Shown here piece by piece: positions 8,848 to 17,066 of a stretch of 64,000 bases of DNA. How positions within the stretch are numbered: position 1 is the first letter of the stretch; every line of letters begins with the position of its first letter. The DNA comes from Bradyrhizobium manausense (GTDB lineage: Bacteria > Pseudomonadota > Alphaproteobacteria > Rhizobiales > Xanthobacteraceae). The position numbers and the translations under genes were made by a program. The stretch spans positions 1-64,000 of the forward strand of contig NZ_JAFCKB010000030.1 in NCBI RefSeq assembly GCF_018130615.1, in the 5' to 3' direction. The notes under the pieces were generated by a model. It ran no database searches and had not been told where the DNA came from. It worked only from the letters and a program-made list of their open reading frames with translations.

Positions 8848-10047
8848 ATGAAGATCACGTCGATCGAGACGCTGCGCACGGAGGAATTCTCAAACGTCAT
8901 CTGGGTGCGCGTTCACACCGATGCGGGCGTGATCGGTCTCGGCGAAACGTTCTATGGCGCGGGCGCGATCGAAGCGCAGATCCACGACACTTTTGCCGGC
9001 CGCCTGCTCGGCCGCAATCCGCTGCACATCGAAGCCATCCATCGCGACATGCTGAACCTGCCGATGGCGCAGTCCTCCACCGGCGTCGAATATCGCGCGG
9101 CATCAGCCATCGACATCGCGCTGTGGGACCTGTTCGGCAAGGTCTGCAATCAGCCGGTGCACCAGATGTTGGGCGGCCTGTGCCGCGACAAGCAACGCAT
9201 CTACAACACTTGCGCCGGCACCCAATATGTCCGCTCCACCAATATCAGCCCGGTTTCGAACTGGAATCTCGGTGCCTCCAAGGGACCTTACGAAGACCTC
9301 GACGGCTTCATGAACCGTGCCGATGCGCTCGCCGAAAGCCTGCTGGAGAGCGGCATCTCAGCGATGAAGATCTGGCCGTTCGATCCAGCGGCACAGGAGA
9401 ACAAGGGGCTCTACATTACGGCTGCACAGATGAAGCAGGCGATCGAGCCGTTCGAGAAGATCCGCAAGGCTGTCGGTGACAAGATGGAGATCATGGTGGA
9501 ATTCCACTCCTTGTGGAATCTCCCGACCGCAAAACAGATCGCGCGCGCGCTCGAGCCCTACAAGCCGACCTGGTACGAAGACCCGATCCGCATGAACTCC
9601 CCGCAGGCGCTGGCCGAATATGCGCGCTCGACCGACGTCTGGGTTTGCGCCAGCGAGACGCTGGGCTCGCGCTTCCCCTACAAGGACATGCTCGACCGCG
9701 ACGCCATGCACGTGGTGATGGCCGATTTGTGCTGGACCGGCGGCCTCACCGAAGGCCGCAAGATCGCAGCGATGGCCGAGACCTATCATCGGCCCTTCGC
9801 CCCGCATGACTGCATTGGGCCGATCGGCTTCATCGCCGCTATCCACATGTCGTTCAGCCAGCCCAACACGCTGATCCAGGAATCAGTGCGCGCCTTCTAC
9901 AAGGGCTGGTACAATGAGCTCGTCACGACGATGCCAACCATCAAGGACGGCTATGTCTTCCCGATGGAGGGTCCCGGCCTCGGCGTCGACCTTCTGCCCG
10001 CCGTATTCGATCGCTCCGATCTGATCGTGCGCCGGTCCAACTCTTAA
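8848..10047 (+). CDS. Mandelate racemase/enolase-family sugar-acid dehydratase
   Basis: Enolase-superfamily enzyme of 399 residues that should abstract the alpha proton of a sugar acid and eliminate water. Metal and catalytic positions visible in order: Glu-Phe-His (metal Glu plus His acid) near residue 220, Tyr-Glu-Asp-Pro near 246, Ser-Glu-Thr-Leu-Gly near 272, Pro-His-Asp-Cys-Ile-Gly-Pro (catalytic His) near 322, and Gln-Glu-Ser near 347. This set matches the galactonate/mannonate dehydratase-like subgroup. ATG 8848 is chosen over 8842 because GGGAGGA at 8834-8840 gives a 7-base spacing. It is followed after 12 bases by an SDR gene. The substrate is unproven; an idonate- or gluconate-related acid is plausible from the neighbours. 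Confidence 0.88.
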   Translation: MKITSIETLRTEEFSNVIWVRVHTDAGVIGLGETFYGAGAIEAQIHDTFAGRLLGRNPLHIEAIHRDMLNLPMAQSSTGVEYRAASAIDIALWDLFGKVCNQPVHQMLGGLCRDKQRIYNTCAGTQYVRSTNISPVSNWNLGASKGPYEDLDGFMNRADALAESLLESGISAMKIWPFDPAAQENKGLYITAAQMKQAIEPFEKIRKAVGDKMEIMVEFHSLWNLPTAKQIARALEPYKPTWYEDPIRMNSPQALAEYARSTDVWVCASETLGSRFPYKDMLDRDAMHVVMADLCWTGGLTEGRKIAAMAETYHRPFAPHDCIGPIGFIAAIHMSFSQPNTLIQESVRAFYKGWYNELVTTMPTIKDGYVFPMEGPGLGVDLLPAVFDRSDLIVRRSNS

Positions 10048-10059
10048 GGACTTCTCAAG

Positions 10060-10827
10060 ATGAGCACTGCCCTCTTCGACCTTTCCGGCCGCACGGCGCT
10101 GGTGACCGGCTCCTCCCGGGGCCTCGGCCGCGCCATTGCCGAGGGCATGGCCAAGGCCGGCGCCAAGATCATCGTCAACGGCGTCGACGCCAAACGCGTC
10201 GAGCAAGCGGTCGCCGAGTTTCGCGCTGCTGGGCATCAGGCCGAAGGCGCTGCGTTCAACGTCACCGACGAGCCCGCGATCGTCGCTGCGTTCAATGATT
10301 TCGACAAAAAGGGCATTGCGATCGACATCGTCGTCAACAATGCCGGCATCCAGCATCGCAAGCCGCTGGTCGAGTTCACCACCGACGAATGGCGCAAGGT
10401 GATCGAGACCAATCTCACCAGTGCTTTCGTGATCGGCCGCGAGGCAGCCAAGCGTATGATCCCGCGCAAGCACGGCAAGATCGTCAACATCGGCTCGCTC
10501 GCCAGCGAGCTGGCGCGCCCGACCATTGCGCCCTACACTGCAGCGAAGGGCGGCATCAAGAATTTGACCCGCTCGATGGCGGTGGAATGGGCCCAGCACG
10601 GCATCCAGGCCAACGCGATCGGCCCCGGCTACATGCTGACCGATATGAACGAGGCGCTGGTCAACAACCCCGACTTCAACAACTGGCTGATGGGCCGCAT
10701 CCCCTCCAAGCGCTGGGGCAAGCCGGACGAGCTGGTGGGCGCGGCAATCTTCCTCGCGTCGGACGCCTCAACCTACGTCAATGGCCAAATCATCTATGTC
10801 GACGGCGGTATGACCGCCGCGATGTAA
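10060..10827 (+). CDS. SDR oxidoreductase, gluconate 5-dehydrogenase-like
   Basis: NAD(P)-dependent short-chain dehydrogenase of 255 residues, resembling IdnO/Gno, which interconverts gluconate and 5-ketogluconate. The cofactor motif Thr-Gly-Ser-Ser-Arg-Gly-Leu-Gly is near residues 15-23 and Asn-Asn-Ala-Gly-Ile near 91. The catalytic Ser is in Ile-Gly-Ser-Leu-Ala-Ser and Tyr-Thr-Ala-Ala-Lys gives the YxxxK pair. The final Gly-Gly-Met is also typical. It lies between the dehydratase and a zinc alcohol dehydrogenase in one transcription unit (12- and 24-base gaps). The family is certain; substrate by neighbourhood and resemblance. Confidence 0.87.
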   Translation: MSTALFDLSGRTALVTGSSRGLGRAIAEGMAKAGAKIIVNGVDAKRVEQAVAEFRAAGHQAEGAAFNVTDEPAIVAAFNDFDKKGIAIDIVVNNAGIQHRKPLVEFTTDEWRKVIETNLTSAFVIGREAAKRMIPRKHGKIVNIGSLASELARPTIAPYTAAKGGIKNLTRSMAVEWAQHGIQANAIGPGYMLTDMNEALVNNPDFNNWLMGRIPSKRWGKPDELVGAAIFLASDASTYVNGQIIYVDGGMTAAM

Positions 10828-10851
10828 TCGCGAACACCGAGGAGCAAGCCC

Positions 10852-11883
10852 ATGCGCGCTGTCGTCATTCATGCCCCGAAAGATCTGCGGATCGACAATT
10901 ATCCTGATCCGGCGCCCGGCCCGGGCGAGGTCCGCGTCAAGATCGCCAATGGCGGCATCTGTGGCTCCGACCTGCACTACTATCACCACGGCGGCTTCGG
11001 CGTCGTCCGCATCCAGCAGCCTATGGCGCTGGGGCACGAGATCGCCGGCGTCGTCGCTGCAGTCGGTGACGGCGTCACCAACGTGAAGACAGGTACCCGC
11101 GTCGCGGTCAATCCGAGCAAGCCGTGCGGCCAGTGCCTGCATTGCCAGGAAGGCATGCGCAACCAGTGCCTCGACATGCGCTTCCTCGGTAGCGCGATGC
11201 GCTTTCCCCATGTGCAGGGCGGATTTCGCGAGTTCATCACCGTCGACGCCACGCAGGCCGTGCCGATCGCCGACAAGCTCTCGCTGGCGGAGGCCGCGGT
11301 CGCCGAGCCGCTCGCTGTGTGCCTGCATGCCGGCAAGCAGGCCGGCCCCCTGCTCGGCAAGCGCGTGCTGATCACCGGCTGCGGCCCGATCGGCGCCCTG
11401 ATGATTCTGGTCTCGCGCTTTGGCGGCGCATCCGAGATCGTCGTGACCGACGTGGCCGACGCTCCGCTCGCGGTCGCCAAGAAGCTCGGCGCGACGCACG
11501 CGATCAACGTCGCGACCAATGCCCCCGCGCTCGATCCCTGGCGCGCCGGCAAGGGCGTGTTCGATACGCTGTTCGAAGCCTCGGGCAACCAGGCCGCGCT
11601 CCGCACTGCACTCGACGTTCTGCGCCCCGGCGCGACGCTGGTGCAGCTCGGCCTCGGCGGCGAAATGACATTGCCGATCAATTCCATCGTCGCCAAGGAA
11701 TTGCAGCTCCGCGGCACCTTCCGCTTCGATCCCGAATTCGAGCTGGCGGTGCGGTTGATGGGCGAAGGCCTGATCGACGTGAAGCCGCTGATCACGGCGA
11801 CCATGCCGTTCGAGAACGCGGTTGCCGCCTTCGAGCTTGCCACCGACCGCTCGCAGTCGATGAAGGTGCAGCTGACGTTCTAG
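10852..11883 (+). CDS. idnD: L-idonate 5-dehydrogenase-like zinc alcohol dehydrogenase
   Basis: Medium-chain zinc dehydrogenase of 343 residues. Catalytic-zinc ligands appear as Gly-Ile-Cys-Gly-Ser-Asp (about residue 38) and Gly-His-Glu (about 63). The structural zinc lobe has four Cys in Cys-Gly-Gln-Cys-Leu-His-Cys and a later Cys near residues 92-106. The Rossmann motif is Gly-Cys-Gly-Pro-Ile-Gly near residue 178. Tyr-Tyr-His-His-Gly-Gly-Phe-Gly after the first zinc ligand is characteristic of idonate 5-dehydrogenases, which oxidise L-idonate to 5-ketogluconate. With the preceding SDR it could complete an idonate-to-gluconate route. Terminal gene of the rightward arm. Confidence 0.82.
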   Translation: MRAVVIHAPKDLRIDNYPDPAPGPGEVRVKIANGGICGSDLHYYHHGGFGVVRIQQPMALGHEIAGVVAAVGDGVTNVKTGTRVAVNPSKPCGQCLHCQEGMRNQCLDMRFLGSAMRFPHVQGGFREFITVDATQAVPIADKLSLAEAAVAEPLAVCLHAGKQAGPLLGKRVLITGCGPIGALMILVSRFGGASEIVVTDVADAPLAVAKKLGATHAINVATNAPALDPWRAGKGVFDTLFEASGNQAALRTALDVLRPGATLVQLGLGGEMTLPINSIVAKELQLRGTFRFDPEFELAVRLMGEGLIDVKPLITATMPFENAVAAFELATDRSQSMKVQLTF

Positions 11884-11896
11884 GATGTCATCAGAG

Positions 11897-12766
11897 CTAT
11901 TGGTTCTCGATCAGCCGTTCGCTGACCAGGCGGACGGCACCGCGCTTCCAGGAATAATCCGCGCCCAGGCGCAAGCCGCTGTCGCCGCGTGACACGACGG
12001 CGCCGGTTCTGGCGTCGCGGACCTGGAAACCGAGCGTGTACTCGGTGCGGCTGACCCGCCGCACCACGCCGATCAGAGACTGGTCCGCGCCGAGCTTTTG
12101 CGCGATCGCGGCCTCGCACCCATCGCAGTCGCGCAGAGCGCGCCCCCTTGCCTCGCTGCTCGCGCTGTCGACATCGACGATGCGATAGCGGCCGGATTGG
12201 CCCAGGGCCTCGCGCACGCTGCCAGTCACTTCGGCGAGGTAAGACGCATCCGACATGGCCGAGGCGCCCGCCGAAGCTGCGGTCGCGTCCTCCAGCTCGA
12301 AATTGAACACGGCAAGCGCAACCGGCGCGGGTGCGCCAAGCGCTGCCATGATCTCGCGGGACACAAATATCTCGGCGCGCTCCCACGATTCGTCATTGTC
12401 GCCGCGGAAGGTGTAGAGCTTGTCCATCACGAGCTTCCTGGCGCCGACGTCGATCACGGCGACCTTGGCCCATTGCACCAGCGTGCTCGTCTTCTGGATA
12501 CCGCCGATAACCTTGAAGGCCGCGCCGTCCTGCACCGACGACGCAAGCCGGTAGCGCGGGTCGGCGGAGATATTCCGCCGGAGCGCGACCATAAACGTCT
12601 GGAGGCGCCGCTCATGGACGGCGCCCTGATCGGTCGGCTCGGCCGAGGTATCGGTATAGCTGAAATCATCGAGAGCGATGGCGGTGGCATCAGTGGCTGC
12701 GGCCTGGCCACCCAACCCGGCCCCCATGAGAGCGAGGAGGGAGAGGAACGACAGGATACGGCGCAT
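11897..12766 (-). CDS. Secreted protein with duplicated DUF2380/DUF3280-like domain
   Basis: Exported protein of about 289 residues and unknown function. ATG 12766 is chosen because it begins a standard signal peptide (Met-Arg-Arg-Ile-Leu-Ser-Phe-Leu, cleavage near Gln-Ala-Ala-Ala). The mature part is an internal duplication: Ala-Ile-Ala-Leu-Asp-Asp-Phe-Ser and Ala-Leu-Ala-Val-Phe-Asn-Phe-Glu each open a half. Each half then has a helix ending Tyr-Arg-Leu or Tyr-Arg-Ile, a Gly-Gly-Ile or Gly-Val-Val strand, and a final helix ending in Arg/Ser-Glu. Two Cys in Asp-Cys-Asp-Gly-Cys lie in the second half. It diverges from the sensor kinase gene. Confidence 0.7.
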   Translation of the reverse strand: MRRILSFLSLLALMGAGLGGQAAATDATAIALDDFSYTDTSAEPTDQGAVHERRLQTFMVALRRNISADPRYRLASSVQDGAAFKVIGGIQKTSTLVQWAKVAVIDVGARKLVMDKLYTFRGDNDESWERAEIFVSREIMAALGAPAPVALAVFNFELEDATAASAGASAMSDASYLAEVTGSVREALGQSGRYRIVDVDSASSEARGRALRDCDGCEAAIAQKLGADQSLIGVVRRVSRTEYTLGFQVRDARTGAVVSRGDSGLRLGADYSWKRGAVRLVSERLIENQ

Positions 12767-12953
12767 CGCGGGCCTCGCATGGCGGAAAGACCGCAAGCTA
12801 GGCGAACGTTTCGCACACCACAGCCGTTGCCATCCCGATCAGCGCCGGGAAAATTTCACGACGTTGCACTGCGGTAAGCGTGCCGCTTTGCGCGGCGAGC
12901 GTTCTGCCCTTTAATGCGGGGGCGACAATTCCGTTCGTACCAGGTGCCCGCCG

Positions 12954-14339
12954 ATGTGGAACCGCCCGAGATTCGATCTCAAGGTCCGCCTGACCTTGCG
13001 CGTGGCCGCCATATCGGCCGCCTGCTTCGCCGCGATATCAGCCTATTTCCTCATCACCGCCGACCGCGCAGCACATGCACGGATTGACAGCATTGCCGCC
13101 ATCGTGGCGAAGACGCTGGAGCTGCAGCAGGGCAAGGTCCTGTGGGCGGCGAGCCCGCGCTCGGACTTTCCCAACCTCGACCCTGTTTCGGCCTATGTGA
13201 TGACCCCGGGCCTGTGCCTCGCCTTCCGCGGCGTCGGCGGTGACATCCTCCAGCGCTTCTGTAGCGGCGCGCCCATACCGGCGGACCCGCCACCGCAGGC
13301 TTTCGCGGCGTTTTATCACAGCCTGTTCGACCCCGGCCGCGAAGCGGCGCGGCCCGTGATCCTGCGCGGAACGAAGCTCGGCGACGCGGTGGTCTCGGTT
13401 GATCCGGCCGTGCAGACGGCGGAAGCTTGGCACGAGGCCGGCCGTCTGATGCTGGCGCTTGCGATCGCGCTGCCGCTGCTGTGCGTCCTGGTCTACGCCG
13501 CGCTGGCCCGCGCGCTGCGCCCGACCCGCATGATCCGCACCGGTCTCGAGCGGATCGCCGCCAATGACCTCACCGCCCGGTTGCCGCCGTTCGACCTCGC
13601 CGAGCTCTCCGCGGTTCGCGACGTCTTCAACCATCTCGCCGAAAGCCTTGATACGGCGCTCGCCGAACGCGCCGAGCTGACGCGGAAACTGATCGCGCTC
13701 CAGGATGAGGAGCGCCGCCATCTCGCGCGCGAGCTGCACGATGAATTTGGCCAGTCACTGGCTGCGATCCGCGCGCTCGCCTCCTCCGCCCGCCAGACCG
13801 CCGCGCAGGACTGCCCTTCCCTGCTCGGCGAATGCGACGGCATCGCGCGGACCGCGACCGGCATGATGGAGACGCTGCGCGGCGCGCTGTTCCGGCTGCG
13901 CCCGCCGGATGTCGAGGAGCTTGGCCTCGTCGCCAGTCTCGAAGGGCTCGTCGCCGGCTGGAATGGCCGCAGCCGCGGCGAGACCCGCTTCTCGATCCGC
14001 TTCGATGGCACCTTCGAGACCCTGCCGGCCACGACCAGCGCCAACCTTTACCGCATCGTGCAGGAGGCGCTCACCAACGCTGCCAAGCATGCCGGCGCCA
14101 CCAAGGTGAGCATGGAATTGGCCATGCACGCCGACGAGATCGCGCTCGCGATCAACGACGATGGACGCTCTACCGAGCCCGCCACGAAATCCGGAATGGG
14201 CCTGCTCGGGATGCGCGAGCGGGTTGCGGCGCTGCGCGGCCAGCTCAGCTTTGAGGCCGGCCCCAACGGCGGCTCTTCGCTGCGCGTGGTCATTCCGCTC
14301 GCGGCCACAAATCCGCGGGCGCTGGAGCACGCGGCATGA
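12954..14339 (+). CDS. NarL-type sensor histidine kinase
   Basis: Membrane sensor kinase of 461 residues. One helix at about 20-40 and a second at about 160-180 flank a periplasmic domain of about 120 residues with no recognised fold. A HAMP segment follows (about 180-235), then a HisKA_3 dimerisation domain with Arg-Glu-Leu-His-Asp-Glu-Phe-Gly-Gln; the phosphorylated residue is His262. The HATPase_c domain has Glu-Ala-Leu-Thr-Asn-Ala-Ala-Lys-His and Gly-Met-Gly-Leu-Leu-Gly-Met. It overlaps the response-regulator gene by 4 bases (ATGA), so they form a two-component pair. The stimulus is unknown; the divergent secreted duplicated protein is a candidate partner. Confidence 0.93.
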   Translation: MWNRPRFDLKVRLTLRVAAISAACFAAISAYFLITADRAAHARIDSIAAIVAKTLELQQGKVLWAASPRSDFPNLDPVSAYVMTPGLCLAFRGVGGDILQRFCSGAPIPADPPPQAFAAFYHSLFDPGREAARPVILRGTKLGDAVVSVDPAVQTAEAWHEAGRLMLALAIALPLLCVLVYAALARALRPTRMIRTGLERIAANDLTARLPPFDLAELSAVRDVFNHLAESLDTALAERAELTRKLIALQDEERRHLARELHDEFGQSLAAIRALASSARQTAAQDCPSLLGECDGIARTATGMMETLRGALFRLRPPDVEELGLVASLEGLVAGWNGRSRGETRFSIRFDGTFETLPATTSANLYRIVQEALTNAAKHAGATKVSMELAMHADEIALAINDDGRSTEPATKSGMGLLGMRERVAALRGQLSFEAGPNGGSSLRVVIPLAATNPRALEHAA

Positions 14340-14989
14340 CCGCGACGATCCTGCTGGTCGACGACCATTCCGTCGTCCGCGAAGGCTATCGCTCCGTGCT
14401 CCAGAAGCAGCCGGGCCTGCGCGTCATCGCAGAGGCCGGCGACGGCGCCGAGGCCTATCGCCTGTTCAAATCCGAGGCGCCCGACCTCGTCATCATGGAT
14501 CTCAGCATGCCCGGCATCGGCGGCGTCGAGGCCGTCAGGCGCATCAGGCAATGGGACAAGGCGGCAAAGATCCTCGTCTTCACCATGCATGAGAATGCCG
14601 GTTTCGCCGTGCAGGCGATCCGCGCCGGCGCGAGAGGTTACGTCACCAAGACCAGCCCGCCGGAGACGCTGGTGCGCGCGGTGATGGATGTGCTCGCCGG
14701 CAAGATCGCGATCAGCCCCGACATCGACCACGAACTGGCGCTGAGCCGGATCAGCGGCGAGAGCTCGGCCGCCGACGTCCTCACCCCGCGCGAATTCGAG
14801 GTGCTGCGGCTGCTCCTCGCCGAGAACACGACGGACGAGATCGCCGAGACGCTGCACGTCAGCCCGAAGACGGTGGCGAATTTGCACTCGCTGATCAAGG
14901 ACAAGCTCGGCGTCGGCTCCGACATCGAGCTGGTCCGGCTGGCGCTGCGGCAGGGAATCTTGACGCAGCCCGATCTCGGCGACGCCTGA
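14336..14989 (+). CDS. NarL/FixJ-family response regulator
   Basis: DNA-binding response regulator of 217 residues. The receiver domain (about 1-120) has the acidic pair Asp-Asp-His near residue 8-10, the phospho-acceptor Asp55 in Ile-Met-Asp-Leu-Ser-Met-Pro-Gly, and the conserved Lys in Tyr-Val-Thr-Lys. The LuxR-type helix-turn-helix (about 145-205) shows Leu-Thr-Pro-Arg-Glu-Phe-Glu-Val-Leu and Val-Ser-Pro-Lys-Thr-Val-Ala-Asn. It is translationally coupled to the kinase upstream. No target site could be assigned. Confidence 0.94.
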   Translation: MTATILLVDDHSVVREGYRSVLQKQPGLRVIAEAGDGAEAYRLFKSEAPDLVIMDLSMPGIGGVEAVRRIRQWDKAAKILVFTMHENAGFAVQAIRAGARGYVTKTSPPETLVRAVMDVLAGKIAISPDIDHELALSRISGESSAADVLTPREFEVLRLLLAENTTDEIAETLHVSPKTVANLHSLIKDKLGVGSDIELVRLALRQGILTQPDLGDA

Positions 14990-14992
14990 CCC

Positions 14993-15886
14993 TCAGGCCA
15001 GATAGCGGGTGAGATAGCCTTCCATGGCATAGAGCGCACACAGCGCGAGGCTCGACCAGACGGCCGCACTGAAATACAGGAACATCCAGGTCAGCTCGCC
15101 CTTCCAATGCGCGATGTCGTGGGTCACCACCCAGCGCGTCGCAACGTCATGCAGGCCCTCGATGAAACCGAGGAACCTGCCGCCTTCGGCGTGCCCTGCC
15201 CGCCAGCGGCTGAGATACATCGGCACATCGACGGTGACGAGGAAGGCGAGGAAGCAGGCGATACCGATGATGCCTGACATCAGCGCCCAGCGCACCGGGC
15301 CCTGGAATTCCGGCATCAGGCGGCACAGCGCGATGCCGGCGAGGAAGAACGTCACCGCCCACAGCGAGTTCTCGATCGCGTTGAAGAGGAAGTTGGTGGT
15401 CACCACGGCGTACCAGGAGAAGCACTCCGCAATGACAATGATCGGCACGATCACGAGCGCGATGTTCACCGCGGTCTCCGCGCCCGTCATCCGGCCGAGC
15501 TGATGCAGGATGATTGCCCATTGCGCGACGAAGCAGAGCTCGGCGACGGTCGCGACCGTGCGGCCGACGAACACGCTCGAGAGCCAGGTGTCGAACAGGC
15601 AGATGCGCTGTACATCGGCGCGCGGCAGCACTGAGCGGAAGGCGCAGCCGAACACATAGCCCGCGCACAGCAGAAACATCAGGCCAATATCCGAACCGCC
15701 GCCGACGCTGCCGGCCACGGTCGGATAGAATTCACGGTACAGCATGAACCAGACGAGAATGTTGGCAGCGCTGACCAACGTCAGGGACCCCCACCACCAC
15801 GCGAGGGGATTTGACCGCGCCCGCCACTGCAACATGAAACGCTCCGCCGTAGTCGTCTTGACATCCAACGGTAGCAATTCTGTCAT
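14993..15886 (-). CDS. Uncharacterised polytopic membrane protein
   Basis: Protein of about 297 residues with roughly seven or eight hydrophobic helices, many aromatic residues (Trp-Trp-Trp near residue 30) and no domain I can name. ATG 15886 is the chosen start; the frame is open to 16024 but that extension is Arg-rich and unlike a membrane-protein N-terminus. ATG 15841 is also possible. A conserved-looking luminal segment Ala-Glu-Cys-Phe-Ser-Trp-Tyr and a C-terminal His-Asp-Ile-Ala-His-Trp-Lys-Gly-Glu may matter for function. It ends 3 bases from the end of the response-regulator gene, so transcription is convergent. Confidence 0.65.
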   Translation of the reverse strand: MTELLPLDVKTTTAERFMLQWRARSNPLAWWWGSLTLVSAANILVWFMLYREFYPTVAGSVGGGSDIGLMFLLCAGYVFGCAFRSVLPRADVQRICLFDTWLSSVFVGRTVATVAELCFVAQWAIILHQLGRMTGAETAVNIALVIVPIIVIAECFSWYAVVTTNFLFNAIENSLWAVTFFLAGIALCRLMPEFQGPVRWALMSGIIGIACFLAFLVTVDVPMYLSRWRAGHAEGGRFLGFIEGLHDVATRWVVTHDIAHWKGELTWMFLYFSAAVWSSLALCALYAMEGYLTRYLA

Positions 15887-16034
15887 AAATCTGCAGCACG
15901 GCGCGACAAAAATCTGCGTGACGGCACTGTCATAATTCGCCTGCGCACTGTCACAATTGCTAAGGCGACGACGACGCTTCCGAACGTCGTCCGGGGGGCG
16001 CTTTTTCGAAGGCCCCCGGAACAACGTAGGCGTT

Positions 16035-16526
16035 CTATCTCTTCATTCCGCCGACATAGGCCGCGAGCTTATCCAGCGTCTGGTAGCCATACTCGACGGC
16101 GCCGAAGCCGATCATGCCGTCGCGCTGCTCGGTGCTCGCTGCCAGCTGCCGCATCATCAGGACGGTCTTGCCGTTGCTTTGCTCGGCAAAGGTGATGGTT
16201 AAGCGGAACATGCCGGGATCATCGTCCTGATCGACGCCATGGTCCATTTGCATGAATGACGGCCGCTCGATGCGGCGAAAGCGCATGCGGTTCGGATAGA
16301 CGGTGCCGTCGGGGCCGATCATGTTGAAGCGCCAGACGCCGCCGACGCGCACATCGATCTCGAATGTCTCGATCTTGAATCCCTTCGGCCCGAACCATTG
16401 CGGCAGGTGCTTCGGATCGGACCACGCCTCGAACACCAGATCGCGCGGCGCGTCGATCACGCGCGACATCACGATCTCGCGGTCGATCGACCATTGCGAC
16501 AGGGCAGCATTGGCAGAACTCGTCAT
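16035..16526 (-). CDS. AHSA1-type SRPBCC domain protein
   Basis: Cytoplasmic START-like (SRPBCC) protein of 163 residues, of the AHSA1 group often paired with an ArsR regulator. Typical signatures: Val-Ile-Asp-Ala-Pro-Arg-Asp-Leu-Val-Phe-Glu-Ala-Trp near residue 23, Gln-Trp-Phe-Gly-Pro-Lys-Gly near 45, and Gly-Gly-Val-Trp-Arg-Phe near 63. These proteins bind small hydrophobic ligands; the ligand here is unknown. The ATG at 16526 overlaps the upstream stop codon by one base (TGATG), so translation is coupled to the regulator. GTG 16529 is an alternative. Confidence 0.88.
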   Translation of the reverse strand: MTSSANAALSQWSIDREIVMSRVIDAPRDLVFEAWSDPKHLPQWFGPKGFKIETFEIDVRVGGVWRFNMIGPDGTVYPNRMRFRRIERPSFMQMDHGVDQDDDPGMFRLTITFAEQSNGKTVLMMRQLAASTEQRDGMIGFGAVEYGYQTLDKLAAYVGGMKR

Positions 16527-16933
16527 CACTCAGCACCTTTCCGTTTGCTTGTCTTGTTGGTTGTCTTGTCTGTCGTCTTCGACGGCCGCCTGGCGACCGC
16601 CCTCTCCTTCTTGAGCTTCATCACATAGGCTTCGAACCGGTCGAGACGCGCCTCCCAGATCGCGCGCTGATGCTGGAACCAGTCTTCCGCACCGACGAGC
16701 GCCTCGGGGCTGAGGCGGCAGGTGCGCACGCGGCCGGACTTCTCCGACCGCACGAGCCCGCTCAGCTCCAGCACGTGGATGTGCTTCATGAAGCTCGGCA
16801 ACGCCATCTCGAAGGGCTCGGCGAGCTCGCCGACCGAGGCCTCGCCGGCACACAGCCGCATCACGATCGCCCGCCGCGTGGGATCGGCAAGCGCCGCAAA
16901 AACCTGGTCGAGCTGGGACAATTGGTTAGCCAT
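16526..16933 (-). CDS. ArsR-family transcriptional regulator (SRPBCC-linked)
   Basis: Winged-helix repressor of 135 residues. Ala-Ala-Leu-Ala-Asp-Pro-Thr-Arg-Arg-Ala-Ile starts the domain and Ser-Phe-Met-Lys-His-Ile-His-Val-Leu-Glu is the recognition helix. The wing carries Val-Arg-Thr-Cys. No CxC or other metal-site pattern of metal-sensing ArsR proteins is present, which fits the non-metal, AHSA1-linked branch. The C-terminus is a Lys/Thr-rich tail. ATG 16933 is preferred over 16969. An inverted repeat covers the start codon and a second copy lies 50 bases upstream, so self-repression is likely. Confidence 0.9.
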   Translation of the reverse strand: MANQLSQLDQVFAALADPTRRAIVMRLCAGEASVGELAEPFEMALPSFMKHIHVLELSGLVRSEKSGRVRTCRLSPEALVGAEDWFQHQRAIWEARLDRFEAYVMKLKKERAVARRPSKTTDKTTNKTSKRKGAE

Positions 16934-16942
16934 TAAGCTAAC
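16925..16942. promoter_or_regulatory. Operator copy 1 (GTTAGC-N6-GCTAAC) over the ArsR start codon
   Basis: GTTAGC (16925-16930), a 6-base spacer containing the start codon, then GCTAAC (16937-16942): perfect 6-base arms. A protein bound here would block ribosome or polymerase access to the ArsR/AHSA1 pair. Confidence 0.65.
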
Positions 16943-16974
16943 TATAGGCGCGCCGCGATCCGGCGTCAATAATT

Positions 16975-16992
16975 GTTAGCTCATAAGCTAAG
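16975..16992. promoter_or_regulatory. Operator copy 2 (GTTAGC-N6-GCTAAG)
   Basis: GTTAGC (16975-16980), spacer TCATAA, then GCTAAG (16987-16992). Same architecture as copy 1 with one arm mismatch. The centres are 50 bases apart, close to five helical turns, so the two dimers would face the same side of the DNA. Confidence 0.62.
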
Positions 16993-17066
16993 TCTTTTTC
17001 CACGACCGCGGATATGGAACCGACAACGCGCAATCGTGAATTGGACGCTGCCCCCACCTCGCTAAG

